Part shown: positions 12,501-21,910 of the stretch, one piece after another
How the letters are laid out: every line of letters begins with the position of its first letter
Numbering within the stretch: position 1 is the stretch's first letter
NCBI GenBank assembly: GCA_022036555.1
Contig: CM039120.1
Coordinates: forward strand, 11,508,179 to 11,572,178
Direction: 5' to 3'
Length of the DNA: 64,000 nt
Origin: Microstegium vimineum
Taxonomy: Eukaryota > Streptophyta > Magnoliopsida > Poales > Poaceae
Notes under the pieces: model-generated
What the model was told of the DNA's origin: nothing
What the model saw: only the letters and a program-made list of their open reading frames with translations
The model's database searches: none
Position numbers and translations under genes: made by a program

Positions 12501-12826
12501 TTTCAGAGGATGCTCTTCCAGATAAAATCTGGGAGATAGCCGATACGACAATGTGGCTGCACACTAGCACCTACGACAGCACTACAAGAAACATAATTGA
12601 GAAATGTTTGGTTCATGTCATTGCTCTTGGGGTATCCTGCTCGAGCAAACAATCTAGAGAGAGGACACTGATACAGGATGCGGTCAATGAAATGCATTCT
12701 ATCAAAGATTCATACCTCAAGTTTGCTAGACATCTTGCGGTGGAAGATGGAGCAGGAATGACTTTGCAGCAATTTTCAAACAATGGACAGGCTGTTTATG
12801 ATATTTCGACTCTATTAAATAAATGA
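9514..12826 (+). pseudogene. LRR receptor-like kinase, LRR-XII type (non-RD), two frameshifts
   Basis: This would encode a plasma-membrane receptor kinase of the LRR-XII group (the group containing XA21, FLS2 and EFR, often pattern or peptide immune receptors). The start at 9514 gives a hydrophobic signal peptide, then an LRR N-cap (EEATLLAFKDA...GEYCSWEG). About twenty LRRs follow, then a transmembrane stretch (near 11,530-11,610) and a kinase domain with GKGSFGTV, AVKVFD, VHCDLKPSNILL (a non-RD catalytic loop) and DFG. One 99-bp intron (12273-12371, GTAAAT..AATAG) splits the APE motif; exon 2 ends at 12826. The frame breaks near 9701 (one G lost, immediate TGA) and near 10293 (one base lost). 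Restoring one base at each gives exactly 1,072 codons, so no other damage is needed. Either it is a very young pseudogene or these are assembly errors. The ligand is unknown. Confidence 0.88.
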
Positions 12827-13086
12827 AGATATGTATGATGCTTCGACATACTCTATTATTCCGTCCTTAGACATCTGGATTTTTTAAGTTCAGATTTATG
12901 CAAGCAGATTGGTTATGTGAAGTACAAGGAACAGTACATAAATCAAATAAGAGAACTGTATGTTTCCCTTTCCCAGTAGTTTGTTCGATGGTACAGTTTA
13001 ACACAAAATCAGTTATTTTGCACATCTCATCGGGTGTAGGGGTGTTCTGAGATCTAGACAATTGAGAAGCCATATAGCTTTGGCAT
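12827..13086. other. 3' flank of receptor-kinase locus
   Basis: Nothing is recognised apart from the presumed 3' untranslated region of the kinase gene. Confidence 0.4.
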
Positions 13087-13087
13087 G

Positions 13088-13230
13088 TTAAAAAAAAGGA
13101 CTCAGCCAGGGGAGAGACGCCCCCTGATTTTCGTCATAAGAAGATGGTGCCATGACTCGAACCCGGGCTGGCTCAGCCAACTGCTTCTTTGGCGTGTTGT
13201 GCTGACCAATTGCACCATGAGAGTGTTGGC
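13088..13230 (-). mobile_element. tRNA-derived SINE-like element
   Basis: On the minus strand, TGGTGCAATTGGTCAGC near 13,205 resembles an RNA polymerase III A box and GGGTTCGAGTCATGGCACC near 13,150 is a B box. They are followed by CTTATGACGAAAATC and a T-rich end (an A run on the plus strand at 13090-13096). This order matches grass p-SINE/Au-like SINEs, whose 3' ends are T-rich. I could not establish target duplications. It is too irregular to be a functional tRNA gene. Confidence 0.55.
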
Positions 13231-13779
13231 TTGGTATTATTGCTTGGTATGTTCATATTCAACATTACAGAGTAGATCAAGTATAGGGAGTGCTCTGCGA
13301 ACATTCAACATTAGTATTTAAACAATCTCACTACATGTGGAGTCAAAGAATGTCATTATGAAGAGTAGATCAAGGATTGAGTTTCTTTATTTGAAGATTT
13401 ATGCCTTCAGGCTTGCCATGTTCCGCTGAAAACATATCCAAGGATTGAATGATGGTGAGAGATGCACGGCATCAGAGGTTCATACCTCGTGTTTTCCCTG
13501 TTATCTACAGAAGACCCCAGCAGAAGACATTTGAAGAGCAATGATCACAGCTGAAGGTAGATTAGGAAATGTTGCCACCTGAAATAACTGAAGACATATA
13601 TCCTGTCAGAAGTTTCTCTCTTTTGGATCTGTATTTTTCGAGTAAAATCAGGAAAACAAATTTTTCGAGAGCGTGCATTAGCATGTATTTCGTTAAGAAG
13701 AAGAGGAATTTGATTGTTACAACACCTGGTAATCCATAGATTACCTACACCGAAGACCCCCCAATACACGCGCTTGTAA
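13231..13779. other. intergenic / presumed 3' flank of KH locus
   Basis: No gene or transposon end is recognised. The right part probably holds the 3' untranslated region of the minus-strand KH gene. Confidence 0.4.
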
Positions 13780-14094
13780 TTACATAAACATGTTGTGCTT
13801 CGAAATCAAGCGACCTTGCATTACCGTCGCGCATCCAGGACCGCCAACTGCCTGAAACTCATAGATGGCATCATAGACCTCTGCGGTCAAGTTTGGCATC
13901 ATAGATGGCTGACCAGGACTGCAAAAGACAACTTACCAGGTTTAAACACAATGTTTCCTTGAGTTGTTGATTAAGAAGAGTATACCCCCAGAAAAGAAAA
14001 TGTGAGAGAACAAACAAACCCAGAAAATCCTCCAGCTTGCCCAGCTCCAGGGATATCATATATTGACACTGGATCGCTGAGATCACGTATGCCC

Positions 14095-16689
14095 TGCATG
14101 GTTGGCTATTCGAAACAGATGTTGGACAGCTGATAGACTCGCTAAGAGAGGGCTATCTCATCTGGATAAATGTCCACTATGTGATCAAGAAGATGAGACG
14201 ATACAACACCTATTAGCAACGTGTGTTGTTGAAAGACCGAGAACGGCGACCAGAGGGGGGGGGGGGTGAATGGGAGCCTCAAATTTCTCTCGAAATATTC
14301 GGGCCACTCTTCCCAAAAGTCAAACCCAGTTGTTGGGTGCTCAACCTCTCCCTCGCGTTGCTCGGGGGATTCAGACGAAAACGGAGAATTAAGAGCTCAC
14401 CGGCAGTGGAGGAAAACTCACCGGAAACCCTCAAGAAGAGTTCTCAACCCCTATGAGAAAGAGGCAAGAATTCCAAGCGAAACAGCCAGAAAAACAGGCG
14501 ACGGACGCTGGACAACAGGGCGACGGACGCTAGGTGTCGGACGCAGAGAGATCGTTCGTCGACCTTCCAGAGAGCCTTGCAGAGGAGAAAAGAAGGCAGA
14601 GCGTCGGACGCTGGGCGACGGACGCTTGGGTGAGCGTCCGTTGGCGTCGGACGCTGTGCGACGGACGCTTAGGCGAGCGTCCGTCGGCCTTCCAGAGAGC
14701 CTGACAGAAACTGAAAACCGGCAGAGGCAACGGACGGTCGGCGACGGACTCTGAAGAGCGTCCGACGCCAAAACGAAAGACACAGACACGCCGAGCGACG
14801 GACGCTGACGTCAGCACGCACCAGCGTCCGACGCAAAACCCTCGGAGCGTCCGACGCCCCCGATAAACGGGCAGAAAAGGCGAAAAAACGATTTTCTCTC
14901 CGCCAAATCTTCCCAAAACTCGACCAAAAGATCACCAACTGCTACCAAACTTTGTAGGCATGATCCTTGAGCAGTTTGGGAGCTATCCCGAAGAAATCAT
15001 TGCTCAATTTGGGTCGGATAAATGGGAATACTCGGATTTGGGGGAAAAGGGAAAACGACGAACACCGCAAAGAAAACGCCCGATCTGCGTACTCGAGAGG
15101 TTTGAGGAAGGATCCTTCGGTGCAAAGATGCTCCTCTCGAATACGAACAACTTGGTTCAAACGGATTTGCAAGAGCTACTCCCTACAAAGAGAAATCATC
15201 TCGAGAAAAAGAGGGAGCAAAAGCAAAACGCGAAGAACACAAGAAAAACGGGGACACAATCAAGAAAACGAAGCCACCATGGCTTACGGAGGTTACGGCC
15301 TCCGATTCCTCACAGCAAACTTGAGTTCTTACAGAGGTTGGTGGAATCAACCTAGGGATCTCATGAACTAGAGAGAGGGTAGAGAGAGAGTTGGGGCAAA
15401 GTGATTAGGGTTCAAGAGATAGGATGAGGATACCCCTTCATCCTCTATTTATTAGAGGCTTTGGCTATTTCCCAAAGACCCCCCTAGATACAATGAGTGA
15501 ACTACCTAGCCTAAGCATTGCAGTCCAAGCTCCGGTAAATATCTCCCTCGATTTGAATGGACGGCCCCGCTTCCTGCCAGGAGTTACCGTCGCCTCGACG
15601 CAACCTCCAGGATTCCGCCACGTGCCATCCCCGCTTCCTCGGAAGCTCCGCCCGGGTTTTGAGGCCCAAACCCGCAAAAACTGCCACCGGTAGCTTTCGG
15701 CTCAACTACCGAACCCCGAGTTTTGAGGCCCAAACTCGGAAACCGTCCTCCGGTGGTTTTGCGGCCCAAACCACCAAACCGCTCGACTCGAGCCACCTTG
15801 TCCTCGCCCGGTCGGACTCCGAGTCCCCTGAGCCTCCGCTCGACCCGCTCGTCCGCCGTCTTGACTCGATCGACTCGGTCTACCTCCATGTCTTCTCGCA
15901 CTCGCCGGTGCCAAGTACTAGCCACCACAGCTAGTCCACCGGCGCCCATGGTCCCTCAGTCCGAGCCCCGCTTCCGCCCTTCACCGCTCTCAGTCGATCG
16001 GCACGGCAAGCCTCTACTCGACCTTCTCCACGCTATTGACCACTGTCACTAGGCATAGTACCTGCACACCAGAAACCGATAGACAGGCACACATTTGCTT
16101 TCGCAAAGATTAGTAGAAAGCCACTCAAACTGAAACGCTCAAGTGTTGGGCAATCACTCATCACAAAACTGAATATACATGAGTACTTATCCACCATGTG
16201 TTCGCAGTTGTGGCAAGACAAGTATGGTTCAGTTTGCTTCATCCGTTGGACCTAAGAAATTTAGTCCCTCTACAAAATGAGAGGAGTTTTGCTGATTGGT
16301 GGCGTCATTTGATAAGAAGAGTAAAAAAGGAGCACAAAAAAGGAGTGAACACTCTAATTATTCTCGGGGCGTGGATTATTTGGAAACATAGAAATGCTTG
16401 TGTATTTGAGGGGGGCTCTCCTTCGGTTAACACAATTTTATGTGAGCTGAAGGATGAGCACAGCCTATGCTGCATGGCTGGTGACTGGTGCAAAGAATTT
16501 GCAGGGGCTACGGCTCAATATTACTTTCTAGGGTACAGGAGTCGTGTGTGTTAGTCATGTGCAAGAATTTTGAGTTTCTGTAATTGCCTCACTCATATTT
16601 GGTCTCGTATGAGTGAGGATCCTGTTGTGGATCATATATTTCTCTTTAATTCAATGAAATGCAGCTCTCCTGCGTTTTCCAAAAAAAAA
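14095..16689 (+). mobile_element. 5'-truncated L1-type LINE, 3' end only
   Basis: The open frame from about 14,099 reads WLAIRNRCWTADRLAKRG then DKCPLCDQEDETIQHLL, the zf-RVT cysteine-rich tail of plant LINE ORF2. It resumes after the solo LTR as ARQVWFSLL...GAWIIWKHRNACVFEG and ends near 16,554. The 3' untranslated end finishes in an A9 run (16681-16689). Removing the solo LTR and one GTTGT copy restores an uninterrupted frame across the junction. The element lies in an intron of the KH gene in the opposite orientation, abutting a splice acceptor. No target duplication was found. Confidence 0.85.
14230..16206 (-). mobile_element. solo LTR of the Sirevirus copia family
   Basis: It starts TGAAAGACCGAG and ends GTTCGCA on the plus strand and is flanked by a perfect 5-bp duplication GTTGT (14225-14229, 16207-16211). 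It is homologous end to end with the two LTRs at 29987-31956 and 48831-50783, but no internal region is present, so it arose by LTR-LTR recombination. The minus-strand TATA-like TAAATAGAGG lies near 15,450. A cluster of GGACGC/GCGTCC units lies at 14498-14860. The long frames seen here on both strands come from that cluster and are not genes. Confidence 0.95.
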
Positions 16690-17412
16690 GGGTCAGAATT
16701 GCATCAGAATAAGAATCTTATGGAGTGTGGAAGTCTAAAAGACGATGCATCATGCCACAAGCTCAAGCACTAGTGATCAGTTGGTTTGGTACCTTCACTG
16801 TCCAAGGAGCAGAGATCCCATCCAATGGCCGTCCCATAAAATCTTTATGAAACAGGGGTGGAGATTCATGGTTTCCCGCAAATGGACCAAACTGAGAATC
16901 TAACAAACCAAAAGGTGGCCGCATATTAGGCCCCATTGCAGGCATTTTGTCCCGGAAAAGGTTGTTACAAAGCCTAGCAGTAATCTGCATTAGAGCTTCT
17001 TGAATAGCTTCACAGCTCCCGATTATCCAAAAATAGCAATTTGCAGATAGTAAGCGAAAAATAACCAAGGTAAAGTAGATAAAGGTATGGATACTTTCTT
17101 TCAACAGTTAGTTTGACAATTCTTGGATACAATACAATAAAAACAGACCTGAATAACTTCATCATGCTCTGGGACACCCCTTGGAATCTAGTCTTGCTCA
17201 ACACTACTATAAATGCTTCTGACAGCTTCCTCATTTCAGCTATGATACTACCACCTTTGCCGAGAACACAACCAACTTGGTTTGCTGAAACGATCAGCCT
17301 ACATATTGCAGGACCTTCCTTCTTATCAGAGGTAGGTAACATAATTTTACGCTGCACATGCAGAATGGCATTCTGTGCGGGGGAAATTCCATCAGTCGGA
17401 TGGTACAGAACA

Positions 17413-17646
17413 GATGTGAAAGTAAGTAGATACATCAGCCATCACTGACTATCTCCTTGTAAACTTCATACGACAATGAAATACTAAGTTAAGTCCGTAA
17501 ATTATTTTAAGTAATTAGAAATGCAAAAAAAAGGAAAGAAGTCACCAAATGAATCAATACCTCTCAAGAGTCAAATTAAAAACAAAATAATAATTTAGCT
17601 AAGCAAGAAAGAATTGATGGCTGATGTATCTACTTACTTTCACATC
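17413..17646. repeat. 31-bp perfect inverted repeat inside KH intron
   Basis: The arms 17413-17443 and 17616-17646 are perfect reverse complements, separated by 172 bp. The right arm is the genuine 3' end of a KH exon plus its GTAAGT donor (minus strand). The left arm is an inverted copy fused to the next exon, replacing its expected first codons. Confidence 0.93.
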
Positions 17647-18010
17647 CTGTATCATTTTGAATAGTTTTAACAATATTTCCACCCTTGCCTATTATACTGC
17701 CAACCTTGTCTTGTGGACACAGCATCCTAAAGGAGAGGGATTCTATAGGCACTAAGGCATGGCCATGTATCGGAGGTTGAAGATCAACAATATCGAAAGG
17801 TCCATTGGCTTGGGATGGCCCTTGCAAAGGGATATGGAAGTTAGATTGCATGCCTGAAGGAAGACCATCAGACTGGCTGAACAAAGAACGTGATGATGAT
17901 CCAGAAGAATGAACACCAGCAACTGCATCAGTTCCCTTGGGTGGATGAGCTAAGAGCAATTCAGATACAGCATTGAGACCTTTCCTTACAGAGTCAATCT
18001 CTCCAGTGAT

Positions 18011-18799
18011 CTGTATGAATGATATATCAACAAACACCAAGAGCAAAAGTTTACAATAAAAAAACTGAGATCTTACAGCATGATCAAAGGAAAGTTACAA
18101 GAAACTGAGATCTTACAGCATGAGCAGAGGCGTCAGGCGTGTGCTTTTTTTCACTTTTGCTTGTTTCATTATCTCGGAGGAACATGAAAGATGTGAGTTC
18201 GTTTTCCAAATCCAACAAAAAAAAAGACGGTCAGGTCAATGGGTCTCATTCTTTGCACTTCTTTCATTTTCCACTTTTATAAGCCTATTATAATCATGAA
18301 ATCATCTCATGCTTATTAGTTATGACATTCTTCTGTCATCCATCAAGCTAATCCATAGCTTCTCTTAAACATACTAAACTACCATCATCATTCATCATAA
18401 AGAGAAAAGTAAAACAAGATTTGCAATAATTTTAATTTCCAAATCACGCACCAAAAAATTGAAGAAAAAAACATGTACTGTTGTTTATTGTTCTGCTGCA
18501 TATCAAGAAGCTTACACTAAGAACACGGTATCCATCCATCCCAAACAAAACATCGAAACTACACGGTCGGACGGACCCACCAAAAGAAACCTACCGTACA
18601 ATGGCTGCTTAACTCTTGCCCCCATTTTGTTGTTGCGTTGCTAAAGTCAGAAGAATCTCATCTTGCTTCTCTCCACCTACAACTCTCCTATCGGCAATCG
18701 ACCATGTCAAGGGCTGCCGCTGCTGCTGCCTCTTGTTCGCAACCAACAGGATAAACCGCCAGCTCTCTACTCTGCCAATCTGATCCTACGCTGCTCTGC
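18011..18799. other. spacer between KH and bHLH genes
   Basis: It contains a short direct repeat, AACTGAGATCTTACAGCATGA (near 18,064 and 18,103), and probably the bHLH 3' untranslated region (about 18,650-18,799). An upstream KH exon may end with a GTAAGA donor near 18,115, but I cannot confirm its reading frame. Confidence 0.45.
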
Positions 18800-20645
18800 T
18801 CAACTGCTCATCGCGCGAGACATTGCCGCTATCACTTTCTCCCTCGTTTGCTGCTCAGTGCCAGGACACTTGATGATGAAAGAATGCACCACTGTCCCGT
18901 TGTTGTTGCCCGTCACCTTTGACTCACCTACGCGGACTTCTGCCTCTTCAAAGGCTTGGAAGACCTTCTTGACTGGATGGTTATCCATTGGAGACATCAC
19001 TCGATCAAGAACCTCATACTGCACCACCTGGATGTCCACCTCCAGCCTAGCGCGCCCGCTCCCTTGGGTCCACCATGCCAGACTCCAAGAGCCTTTCTCT
19101 CTCTGTCTCCATCTCTTTGAGCTTCTTCTGGAGGTCAGTGATGTACGTTATCGCATCGCCCAGCAGGGACGCCTTGTCCATTTTCGATATGTTTGGCACA
19201 ACAGCTTTAAGTGCATAGAACTGCTGGTTGAGCTTCTCCCTCCTCTGGCGCTCAGCCTCCACATGATTAAGTGGTTCTTCCCTCCCATTTGCTGGTTTTC
19301 TTCCCCTCTTCCTTGGCCATCGGTCCTCTATAACAGGTGGTGGCCCTTCCTCTTTGCACAAACCATCCACCTCTGCACTCTCCCCATCCAGGACTGCTGC
19401 CCTTGTAACCAACACACCAGGCTTGGAACTGCTCCCGGCACTGAAGTCAATTTGCCTAGGTACCTGTGGCTGCATCGGCTGCTGGTTCACTAGCTGTGGT
19501 GTTTTCTGAACCACCGGCAATTTCTGAAGCCGAGGCGTCTTTTGAAGCTGAAACTGCGCTGCGCTTGGGCTCTCCACTGCTCCGTTGTTGCGGTGTGCAG
19601 CCTCATTGCTCACAATCAACACACCATTGCCAAACTTCTGCTGATGAGAATTCAGCCCACGAGCCTGACTCCAAGTGAAGTTCTGCAATCCTTTCTGGAC
19701 ACTCGGTAGCAATGAGGTCCCACCAGCAGCACTCCTCTGCTCCCATGTCCTCTCATCTACCTTAGATACACCAACCGCCGACCCAACTGAAGGCCGGCCA
19801 AGGTTCAAATCCTTACCAAAAATCTTCGCCAAACCGGGCGACCTTTCAGGAGGAACAGGACCATTTCCCTCGTGTCTCTGTACGGCAGTCTTATTACCAC
19901 TTGTCCCTGCAAATACAGACCGTATGGTCTGGAAAGCATCAGAACTCTCAGCAATGTGCTGCATTGAGCCCAGTTCAAGGACACCACTCTCAAATGGCAC
20001 CAAAACAATAGTCCTAAATCCTGCCGCATTTGCGAGGAACCCCCGGTAACAGTAGTTGGCCAGGAACACCTTGCGCTCACTATTGGGAACCCAGAGGGGG
20101 ATGCCTGCTGCAAATGCTTGGCCAGGGCCACCGGCGCGACAGGGAAAAGCAAAGTACATAGATGCTAGGAAGAACATCTTAGTATCTGTGACCTGATCAA
20201 TACCAGGGGCATAATCCTCCTCATCCGTAACCCCGAATGCTATGTGCAACCGCTGCAGCACACGCTTGCGCATCCTCTGCTTGGTATCATCGCTGCCTGC
20301 AGAAGAAGCACCTCCCACCTCTCCATCTCGGGGCTCACGGCAGCAGCCATCCCCCCATCCAAGGATGAGATCACCAGACTTTGTGCGCGAGAGCTGCCAG
20401 AAGATGGCAAAGTTCCAACCATTACCAGGGCTCTCGGATTCAACAAGCTCCTGGAGTTTGTTCTGCAAGTCCTCCGGCAAAGACGCGGCCACAAGGCCCT
20501 CAGATATGGCACCACCTCCTTTCGTTAAATATGCAAAGGCATCAGCGCCAAGCACAGCAGCACCAAGAGCTCGGCCCTCCTCTGTCCACTTGCCAACAGT
20601 TCGTCCCATGGCACCATCGTCCCCAAGCTGCATCTTCATGACCAT
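18800..20645 (-). CDS. MYC-type bHLH transcription factor, C-terminus frameshifted
   Basis: A nuclear transcription factor of the bHLH-MYC_N group resembling the AIB/JAM (bHLH13/17) clade of ABA/jasmonate signalling. The intronless frame 20645-19047 encodes 532 residues: bHLH-MYC_N region (about 20-210, with GWNFAIFWQLSR and LGWGDGCCRE), a variable middle, basic RKRGRKPANGREEPLNHVEAE at about 443-465, and the helix-loop-helix at about 459-508 with the E-box signature His461, Glu465, Arg469. The frame stops at TAG 19047-19049. The expected C-terminal ACT-like domain (DIQVVQYEVLDR...VHSFIIKCPG...AAMSRAMSS) is intact at 19046-18800 in another frame, so one inserted base (or equivalent) separates them. 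The full protein would be about 613 residues. DNA binding should survive truncation; dimer regulation by the C-terminal domain would not. Start alternatives are 20645 and 20639. Confidence 0.9.
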
Positions 20646-20992
20646 AATACCTACTCAAAATGGACAAAACCGGAGTCACAAGGGAGTCGAGAAATGTCAA
20701 GTTTTGGGCAAGTACAAGCAATAAATTTGATCCTATTTGTGAATATAATAAAACAATCAGTAAACAGTCATCATTCTAGCTACAAAGGTATACTGAACTG
20801 CGTCCAAAGCGGTAAGGCAAAGTATGCAGGCACACTAAGTTGTGAACACGCATCCGAAATGCAGGCGGTTAATGGTTGAACAAGTCAGCAGTGTCCAGTG
20901 CAAGTTCCATTTAAGACTTAAGTAAAATGGTAATCCACGACAGCTGATACGAACGATTAGCATGTGAGGTTAGGGTGACACACGCACACAAC
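20646..20992. promoter_or_regulatory. bHLH upstream region
   Basis: This should hold the bHLH promoter and leader on the minus strand. No convincing TATA box or known cis element can be pointed to, and the region is interrupted at 20,993 by a hAT element. Confidence 0.35.
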
Positions 20993-21595
20993 CAGTGGCG
21001 GGCCCAGCTATATTCAAGGGTATTGAGTTGAATACCCAAATTTTTTGGTAAGAAAATTTACAGATGTAGTGTATACGTGTATATGTATTGGAAAAAATAA
21101 AAAATAAAGATAAATAAACACTCAGATGAAGAACTCAGCATGAAAACAGACTTTTCTAGTCCTCTCATCTTCCCACCTCATGGCCCATTTTGGCCCAAGA
21201 AGCCTTGGCCAGTTGGGAGCAGCTGAGCAACGGCCACGGGCACACCAGTACCTTACGCTCAATTGCCTAAGAGTTTAATAACTGTTTAAATTTTCTTATC
21301 TTTGTTGTTTCATATCTTCTATATGACTATATATTTGATATGTTGTTATTTTTTTAGGCTGAACTACTGGTACCTTTTATTAAATAATTTTATATTATGA
21401 TTAAATTCTAAAAATAAATAAAACTTGCTCAATTATGTGTTACATATGATGCAATTAAATAAACGGTATCCTTGCAAAAAAAACATACTATGACATTATC
21501 AAATATGATGCTAAATATTAAGCTTTGGCTAAAAAATTTTTTTAGCATCCTTTATATTTTGAATACCCAGCCTCAAAATCCTGGGGCCGCCACTG
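20993..21595. mobile_element. non-autonomous hAT element
   Basis: The terminal inverted repeats read CAGTGGCGGGCCCAG and CTGGGGCCGCCACTG. They are flanked by a perfect 8-bp duplication CACACAAC (20985-20992, 21596-21603), the hAT hallmark. The 603-bp AT-rich interior has no transposase. The subterminal phrase GAATACCCA occurs near both ends in opposite orientation. Confidence 0.95.
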
Positions 21596-21910
21596 CACAC
21601 AACGCTGTTATATGAATATCGGGCATCGGCGGAGTATGTGTAAAATATATGTGTATATAAATATTACTCCTACAACAACAAGGGCATGACGATGAAATGG
21701 AAATATGTAATAATAGCCGAGTCAAAGAACATGAGATGACCGCCAGCTGTATCTTTAACTACCCCCGACACTTGATCTCAGGCTGAGTTGAAGGCAAGTG
21801 CATGATCGAATTATAGCACCCAAATCTGACCCCTTAATTAAAGAAGCATGGCGTGAACAGTGTGTCCTGATGCTAAGGTCACCGGGAGATGATTCCGATC
21901 GAGCCCATCA

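Larger units (their letters stand above)
13780..18010 (-). pseudogene. KH-domain RNA-binding protein gene, disrupted
   Basis: Minus-strand exons are recognisable at 17638-18010 (ITGEIDSVRKGLNAVSELL, then a KH core ending SIIGKGGNIVKTIQ; donor GTAAGT), 17149-about 17412 (HVQRKIMLP, KH core GCVLGKGGSIIAEMRKLS), 16793-17036 (EAIQEALMQITARL), 14019-14093 (DPVSIYDIPGAG) and 13780-13918 (ending HNMFM stop). The family is multi-KH plant RNA-binding proteins of the HEN4/RCF3 kind, with GXXG loops (GKGG) contacting RNA. It is dead. Inside the 17.2-kb exon one base is missing after LSK and the restored frame meets TAG. The start of that exon is replaced by an inverted copy of the previous exon-intron junction, and a LINE sits against the 14,093 acceptor. 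The 5' exons are absent, and no clean acceptor is visible for the 17,036 exon. Confidence 0.82.

Noticed and set aside
13140..13224. Functional tRNA gene on the minus strand
   Set aside because: A and B boxes are present, but the intervening sequence cannot form a normal cloverleaf and the 3' part continues into a T-tailed tail. A SINE fits better.
14451..14938. Overlapping Arg/Ser-rich ORFs of 90-160 codons in the solo LTR, and their counterparts near 30,340 and 49,220
   Set aside because: They exist in several frames on both strands because of the GC-rich repeated motif, and lie in LTR sequence.
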